Shown piece after piece: positions 28,686 to 33,561 of a stretch of 33,561 bases of DNA. Each line of letters opens with the position of its first letter. Position 1 is the stretch's first letter. The notes beneath the pieces were generated by a model. The model searched no databases and had not been told where the DNA came from. It worked only from the letters and a program-made list of their open reading frames with translations. Made by a program: the position numbers and the translations under genes. Origin of the DNA: Candidatus Omnitrophota bacterium (GTDB taxonomy: Bacteria > Omnitrophota > Gorgyraeia > Aquiviventales > Aquiviventaceae); contig JAHFGY010000008.1 of NCBI GenBank assembly GCA_023247195.1, forward strand, positions 1-33,561. The letters run 5' to 3'.

Positions 28686-29282
28686 ATGCGACGAGCGACA
28701 GGGTTGGTGTTCGCATGCGCGTTGGCTTGGTGTGGCGCTGTCTCCGCGGCGGAAGCCGAAAGCCAAGGGGCCGGGGGTGGGAAACAAGAACCAAGCCCCC
28801 AGTACATCATTCTCGCTCGCCGCTACGGTTATATTGACCAGAAGGGGAAAGTAGTCATTGAGCCGCAGTTCGAGTGGGGCGATCGTTTCGCGGAAGACCG
28901 CGCTGCGATCAAACTCGAAGGCCATTACGGGTATATCGACAAGACGGGCAAGATCATCGCGAAGCCGGAGTACGAAGCGGGGTGGGAGTTTTCTCAGGGG
29001 CTGGCGTCTGTGAAGAAGAACGGGAAGTACGGCTATATCGATACCAACGGCACCCTTGCCATCGCTCCGCAATATGATTTCGGCGGGCGTTTCGCCGAAG
29101 ACCGCGCCCGCGTCAAGGTCGGCGATTTCTGGGGATTCATCGACAAGACCGGCAAGATGGTTGTGCAGCCTGCTTATGATGAGGCCTGGGATTTTCAGGA
29201 TGGTCTTGGCCGCATCCAGTCGGCGGGAGCTATCGGCTATGTTAATGCCGAGGGTCAGGTAGTTTGGAAGCCCACGGAGTAA
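28686..29282 (+). CDS. Secreted WG-repeat protein (internal start within ORF 28338..29282)
   Basis: AGGGAGG 5 nt before ATG 28686; signal peptide MRRATGLVFACALAWCGAVSAAEA; repeated (R/H)YGYID..GK..I.P.FE WG-type units. Confidence 0.75.
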   Translation: MRRATGLVFACALAWCGAVSAAEAESQGAGGGKQEPSPQYIILARRYGYIDQKGKVVIEPQFEWGDRFAEDRAAIKLEGHYGYIDKTGKIIAKPEYEAGWEFSQGLASVKKNGKYGYIDTNGTLAIAPQYDFGGRFAEDRARVKVGDFWGFIDKTGKMVVQPAYDEAWDFQDGLGRIQSAGAIGYVNAEGQVVWKPTE

Positions 29283-29875
29283 CTCACGGCGAGCTTTACC
29301 TGGAAGCGCTCAAACGCTTCCAGGGCGCGCTGGAGCGCGTCCGGGAAAGCGGAGTGCTCAAAGAGCCAACCGCCGGGACGCTGGCTACCGCTGATAAGGT
29401 CGGCTGGCCTTCCGTGCGGACGGTTTTGCTGAAGGAAGCCGGGCTCGACGGCTTCGTGTTTTATACGAATAGCCGTAGCCGCAAGGGCCGACAGATCGCG
29501 CAGAATCCCCGAGCCGCGCTCGGTTTCTACTGGGATGCCGCCGGCGAGCAGGCGCTCATCGAAGGGCGCATTGAGCCGGTGAGCGCGGCGGAGTCCGATG
29601 CTTATTGGCGCACCCGTCCTCGGCAAAGCCAAATCGCGGCATGGGCTTCGAACCAGTCGTCTTCTTTGAAAAACCGCGAGGAGCTGCTGGCAAAAGTCGA
29701 GAGCATGACGGAAAAATTTGAAGGCAAGGTTGTGCCGCGCCCGCCGCATTGGCATGGCTATCGCCTGGTGCCGGATCGGATCGAGTTCTGGACAGCCAAA
29801 CCCCATCGCCTTCATGACCGCCTCGCTTACACCTACCACGCGGGGCGCTGGACTAAAACGTTTCTCTATCCCTGA
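29264..29875 (+). CDS. pdxH: Pyridoxamine 5'-phosphate oxidase
   Basis: ATADKVGWPSVRTVLLKEAGLDGFVFYTNSRSRKGRQIAQNPRAAL, PPHWHGYRLVPDRIEFW, RLHDRLAYT. Confidence 0.95.
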   Translation: MEAHGVTHGELYLEALKRFQGALERVRESGVLKEPTAGTLATADKVGWPSVRTVLLKEAGLDGFVFYTNSRSRKGRQIAQNPRAALGFYWDAAGEQALIEGRIEPVSAAESDAYWRTRPRQSQIAAWASNQSSSLKNREELLAKVESMTEKFEGKVVPRPPHWHGYRLVPDRIEFWTAKPHRLHDRLAYTYHAGRWTKTFLYP

Positions 29876-30801
29876 GTCGACGCGGTTGCCGCGGCATACA
29901 CCTGATCCAGCGCTTGCTGGACGCCGCGGGTTGGCACCATGCGGCATCCCCAGGCCGGCCGGATGTGCCAAGATTGCTCGACGCGCGCGATATCGATCCA
30001 AAAATCCTGCATGAGCGGCTCCTCGACCACCATCACCCGCACCATGGCCCGTTCACGCTTCGGGTCGTATAAATAGTCTTTGAATTCAATGGCGCAGGGC
30101 ATGCGCGCATTTTCAGGTTGGAACCGCTCCGGATCGAATCGGTCAATGTGGTGAGTGTTCAATTCACTATCCTCCTCTAAAGGGATGGCCCAGTTGTTTT
30201 CCTTAATTAGACGCAGCTCATGAAAAGCTTCTTGCCCTTGCGCGTGCCAGCGTCGCGCATAGAGCGTTTTTAAATTAGCCTCCGCCGGAAGGGCCGCGTC
30301 CTCCAATCGAAAGCCCGTGTCCAGGTGTTGCTCGGCGATCCAGTTCCGATAAGCTGAGGAATCCGTTACGATGCGCGCTTGCGCTCCTGGCATGAGCCGG
30401 CTGTTCAATAACCGCAAAAACGGGGCGGCGAACAAGCGGTGGCGCAGGTGAGGTGTTTTCGGCCAGGGGCAGGGAAACAAGGCGTAGGCATGCGCAAGGC
30501 TTTCCGGGCGGAAGCAACGCTGCAGGACCACGCGCGTGTCGCCGTAGAGGACGCGGATATTCGGCGGTCCGCCGGCTGCGATGCGCCGCAGCACGCGCAA
30601 AACCGCTGTCCAGGCTTGGTCAATCGCCACGATGTTCTGGTTCGGGTGCTCCCGGGCATACTCAAGCAGGTATTCGCCGTTCCCGCAGCCAATCTCAAAG
30701 GCAAGCGGCTGCTGGCGGCCAAAGGCCTGGCCCCAGTCGATCGGGCGGCCTACGGCTTGCCACTGGATAAGTGGATAGAGGGAGCGGTAGCGTCCTTTCA
30801 T
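29866..30801 (-). CDS. trmB: TrmB-like tRNA (guanine-N7-)-methyltransferase with atypical motif and C-terminal extension
   Basis: FEIGCGNGEYLLEYA (SAM motif), ALFPCPWPKTPHLRHRLFAAPFLRLLNSRL, IVTDSSAYRNWI; about 110 aa beyond the core. Confidence 0.8.
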   Translation of the reverse strand: MKGRYRSLYPLIQWQAVGRPIDWGQAFGRQQPLAFEIGCGNGEYLLEYAREHPNQNIVAIDQAWTAVLRVLRRIAAGGPPNIRVLYGDTRVVLQRCFRPESLAHAYALFPCPWPKTPHLRHRLFAAPFLRLLNSRLMPGAQARIVTDSSAYRNWIAEQHLDTGFRLEDAALPAEANLKTLYARRWHAQGQEAFHELRLIKENNWAIPLEEDSELNTHHIDRFDPERFQPENARMPCAIEFKDYLYDPKRERAMVRVMVVEEPLMQDFWIDIARVEQSWHIRPAWGCRMVPTRGVQQALDQVYAAATASTQG

Positions 30802-30828
30802 GCCTGCAAATATTATGTATACAGCGTC

Positions 30829-30858
30829 TTGACAGCAGAGTCGATGATCGGGTATAGT
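30829..30858 (+). promoter_or_regulatory. Sigma70-like promoter upstream of riboswitch
   Basis: TTGACA (30829-30834), 18-bp spacer, TATAGT (30853-30858). Confidence 0.6.
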
Positions 30859-30906
30859 TTTTATTGTAGTTGCTTTTTATAAACAATTTAGTAAGTTTAA
30901 GTTCAA

Positions 30907-31020
30907 CCCGAAAAGGCACACCCACTGTAAGGTGGGGTCGGGCGCGAAACCCGCGCCACTTGGGTGAAATGCCCAAGCGCAAAGCCACGGGTCCCTTCCA
31001 GGGATAGCCGGGCTGCCGAA
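30907..31020 (+). promoter_or_regulatory. Putative cyclic di-GMP-I (GEMM-I) riboswitch aptamer, expanded
   Basis: AAAAGGCACACCCACUGUAAGGUGGGG (GNRA-capped hairpin) and CGCAAAGCCACGGGUCCC...GGGAUAGCCGGGCUGCCGAA match GEMM-I conserved blocks. Confidence 0.75.
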
Positions 31021-31041
31021 GAGGCAGCCCGGCTTTATTTT
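31006..31041 (+). terminator. Rho-independent terminator overlapping the aptamer 3' strand
   Basis: AGCCGGGCTGCC-GAAGA-GGCAGCCCGGCT then TTATTTT; perfect 12-bp stem. Confidence 0.88.
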
Positions 31042-31065
31042 GCAAGCGCTTGCGGAAGCGCTTGC
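31042..31065. repeat. Inverted repeat with tandem AAGCGCTT palindromes
   Basis: GCAAGCGCTT-GCGG-AAGCGCTTGC; first half also lies in the 12-bp palindrome GCAAGCGCTTGC. Confidence 0.7.
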
Positions 31066-31114
31066 GTTACAAGGGGAAAGGGAGTAAATTGTGGCTTTGC
31101 AACAGGAGGCGGGT

Positions 31115-31729
31115 ATGAAGGTACGCATCGCGATTTTGAGCTTGAGTCTCGCGGCGTTTAGCGCGCCGTTAATCGCGCAGGCGGCTACGGTCACCAGCGG
31201 TCCGGTTCAGGTAAGCGCGAGCGTCAATGCGCTGCAGCAGTTCAACTGCACGATTTTGCAGCACAACACGCCCACGGACGCGGGTACGCTTGTGACGACG
31301 ATGAACTTCGGGCAGTTGGCACGACCGGTTGATGCGACAGGCACGCCGTTGGCATTGGCCTCGACATCGTTCTTCCAGGTGTCTTGCGCGATCAACACGT
31401 CAGGCAAGGGCTACACGCTGACGCAGACCGGTACGGCTCTGACCGCCGGCACGGCCACGCTTCCTGCCGGTGCTTACGTTTTCACCCCCCTGAACATCAC
31501 CACGGGCCCGGGCGCTTACCCCGCGGGTGGCACGGTTTCCGCGCGTGGTTCCGCGGTCCGCACCGCAGCTGGTTGGTACGCACACCCGACCGGCGCTGCC
31601 GGCGTGATTCAGGCTACCTACGGCATCACCAATGACGCTGCCAACGGTGCTACGCAGTTCATCGCCCCCGATCAGGCGGCCGGTGCGTACACTGGTCAGG
31701 TGACTTGGACGTTGACCATCAACCCGTAA
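31115..31729 (+). CDS. Secreted SCPU/spore-coat-U-like pilin-type protein
   Basis: AGGAGG SD; signal MKVRIAILSLSLAAFSAPLIAQA; two Cys (FNCTI, QVSCAIN); C-terminus AGAYTGQVTWTLTINP. Confidence 0.6.
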   Translation: MKVRIAILSLSLAAFSAPLIAQAATVTSGPVQVSASVNALQQFNCTILQHNTPTDAGTLVTTMNFGQLARPVDATGTPLALASTSFFQVSCAINTSGKGYTLTQTGTALTAGTATLPAGAYVFTPLNITTGPGAYPAGGTVSARGSAVRTAAGWYAHPTGAAGVIQATYGITNDAANGATQFIAPDQAAGAYTGQVTWTLTINP

Positions 31730-31744
31730 GGGTAAAAATACTGA

Positions 31745-32572
31745 ATGAGTCGCGGTCTGGCAAGTAAACGACTCATCGCGATCGTGGGCCTGGCCTCCAG
31801 CCTGTTGCTGGGGGCCAGGCCTGTTTTTGCCATTAACCTGAGCGCTAGCCAGCCGGTTGTGCGCGAGACCTTGAAGCCCGGCGCGGCGATTCAAGGCAGC
31901 ATTGAGTTGACCAATTCCGGCCAGGAGCCGGTGCAAGTGAAGCTGTATTTGGAAGATTGGCGATACACCGAAGCGGGCGATGGGAACAAAGACTTCGGTC
32001 CGCCCGGAACCTTTCCGCGATCCGCGGCTGATTGGATCCGGTTTCGCCCCCAGCAGGTGGAAATAGCACCCGGCAAGACGGCGATCGTTGATTACACGAT
32101 TACGGTTCCTCAAGACACAACGCTCGACGGCGGCTATTATGCGGTTCTCTTCTTCGAATCCATGATCGCCGATCCCACGCAGGCCGACCAGGATTCCGTT
32201 GCCGTGAAGTACGCGGCTCGGCTCGGGAGCCTTTTTCTGGTAGAAATTGATAACACCGTTCGACGAGAGGCGACCCTGAAGGATGTTCAAGTGACCGCTG
32301 CCGCGGCAACGCCGCTGCGGATACAGGGCAGCCTGTCGAATGAAGGCAACGTGTCTCTGAAATGCTCAGGCACCTTCCATGTGATGAGCGCTCAGGGAAT
32401 GGTAACCGCGCGAGGCGAACTGCCGCTCCGCTACGTTTGGCCAGGCAATCAAGTGCCCTTTGAGGCTGAATGGCCCGGAAAGTTGGCATCCGGGGCCTAT
32501 TCCACGGTTGCTACCTACGATTGCGGAGACGACCTCGTGCTTGTTGAGGAGGTAGCGGCGTCCGTGCCGTGA
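31745..32572 (+). CDS. Periplasmic Ig-like / pilus-assembly-chaperone-like protein
   Basis: Signal peptide; INLSASQPVVRETLKPGAAIQGSIELTNSGQEPVQVKLYLEDWRY...FRPQQVEIAPGKTAIVDYTITVP...GGYYAVLFFES. Confidence 0.55.
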   Translation: MSRGLASKRLIAIVGLASSLLLGARPVFAINLSASQPVVRETLKPGAAIQGSIELTNSGQEPVQVKLYLEDWRYTEAGDGNKDFGPPGTFPRSAADWIRFRPQQVEIAPGKTAIVDYTITVPQDTTLDGGYYAVLFFESMIADPTQADQDSVAVKYAARLGSLFLVEIDNTVRREATLKDVQVTAAAATPLRIQGSLSNEGNVSLKCSGTFHVMSAQGMVTARGELPLRYVWPGNQVPFEAEWPGKLASGAYSTVATYDCGDDLVLVEEVAASVP

Positions 32573-33561
32573 TGGCACGCGGACGCTCGTGCCTCGCTCT
32601 TCTGTTTGCGGCAGCTTGGATGCTCGTTCAGGCTGCTGCAGCCTCCGCTCAAACCCCTGCTTCGCCTCCAGGCGCCGCTCCTCGATCGCTCGAACTTATC
32701 GTCGGAGAGCCCGCGGACGTCAGTTTCGGCTCGGTTGAACGATTCCTCGTCGGCGATCCCGCCGTGCTCGATGCCGAGCAGTTGAATCCGTCGACGCTCC
32801 GTCTTACCCCTCTGGCCCCCGGAAAAACATTTGTCCTTGTGTGGGGCCCCGAAGGCCGCCGCACATCCGTCGTGCGCGTCATGCCCTTTCGGTTGGGCCC
32901 GATCTTGCCTGAGCCGGCGGTTGAGGAGGCTGTTAAGCATGCGCGGGCTCTAAAGGTCGGTTACACGTTTGATTACGAGACGGATCGAAGAGGCTCAACC
33001 TTTCGCGACACGCGCCTGGATACCACCAACCGGTTCAATCAACAGCTGAACACGGACATGGAAACGCCGTACGGTGATTTTACGTCCCAGTTCCAGATGC
33101 AGCGCGTCAACAGCGTCGAGGATCTCACTTTCTGGCAAACGCGTCTTGCCCACGGCCATTTAGGCCCTGTGGATGACTTCGACGCGATCGCAGGAGATTC
33201 CTACATTCCCTTTGCCCGCGGGTTCGCGGTTCCGTCCGTGGGCTATCGAGGCGCGACCCTGAGGCTCGATGACTTGGGCCCGTTTCATGCTGCCGGGCTC
33301 TGGGGGCGTGAGCGGTCATCCATCTACAGCTTGTCGAGCCAGGGCGGGTTTGGGGTGAAGCGGGACTCGTTTGTTTCCGGACTCAACGTCGGCTATGAAG
33401 ACCCGGCGAATCCTTGGCAGGTCGAAGCGTCCACGCTTTTCGGCCAAGGAGACGAGCGCCAGGCCAACACCAGCGACGAAATGGTCGATCTCAGCAGCGC
33501 TTATCGCGTGACGGAAGTTTGGTCGCTCAAGCAGGAGCTCGCGATGAGCGATGAAAGCTTT
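32572..33561 (+). CDS. Outer-membrane protein with secretin/pilus-formation-type N-terminal domain and beta-barrel region; truncated at window end
   Basis: TGATG overlap with the upstream stop; open to the last base (hand-translated 330 codons): MARGRSCLALLFAAAWMLVQAAAASAQ...SLELIVGEPADVSFGSVERFLVGDPAVLDAEQLNPSTLRLTPLAPGKTFVLVWGPEGRR... Absent from the ORF track, presumably for lack of a stop. Confidence 0.75.
   Translation, partial: MARGRSCLALLFAAAWMLVQAAAASAQTPASPPGAAPRSLELIVGEPADVSFGSVERFLVGDPAVLDAEQLNPSTLRLTPLAPGKTFVLVWGPEGRRTSVVRVMPFRLGPILPEPAVEEAVKHARALKVGYTFDYETDRRGSTFRDTRLDTTNRFNQQLNTDMETPYGDFTSQFQMQRVNSVEDLTFWQTRLAHGHLGPVDDFDAIAGDSYIPFARGFAVPSVGYRGATLRLDDLGPFHAAGLWGRERSSIYSLSSQGGFGVKRDSFVSGLNVGYEDPANPWQVEASTLFGQGDERQANTSDEMVDLSSAYRVTEVWSLKQELAMSDESF

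Noticed and set aside
30907-31020. Cobalamin or other riboswitch class for the leader RNA
   Set aside because: GCAAAGCCACGGG...GAUAGCCGGG and the GNRA-capped upstream hairpin fit GEMM-I much better than other classes I know.

Overview
Gene-dense, GC-rich chromosomal window from a Gram-negative-type bacterium. Phylum cannot be fixed from sequence alone; a PVC/Omnitrophota-like lineage is only a guess, based on a TIGR04073-type exosortase-associated protein. Most of the content is housekeeping or ordinary: DMT transporter, TPR protein, class I FBP aldolase, SGNH hydrolase, CHASE histidine kinase and response regulator, GH13 amylase, HTTM protein, FumC, MutL/MutS, TIGR01777 epimerase, Ppa, PdxH, TrmB-like. 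I saw no CRISPR array, tRNA, rRNA, IS element or prophage. The most interesting signals are: (1) an apparent c-di-GMP-I (GEMM-I) riboswitch with two extra hairpins inserted in the aptamer, whose 3' strand doubles as the 5' arm of a perfect intrinsic terminator, upstream of an SCPU pilin-like / chaperone-like / secretin-N-domain beta-barrel operon; the third gene runs off the window and is missing from the supplied ORF track; (2) repeated -10 promoter elements 6-11 nt before start codons, the signature of leaderless transcripts, including a leaderless 11-codon uORF that overlaps the fumC start by ATGA; (3) a TetR gene and a Cys-rich protein gene sharing the palindrome ATACCAACTGGTNGGTAT, followed by a pirin / HtrA-like protease / FMN-reductase cluster; (4) a probable envelope metal-handling module; (5) a TfoX-WG read-through ORF with an internal SD, start codon and signal peptide; (6) a TrmB-like protein whose FPDPWPKKRH motif reads FPCPWPKTPH and which carries a C-terminal extension.
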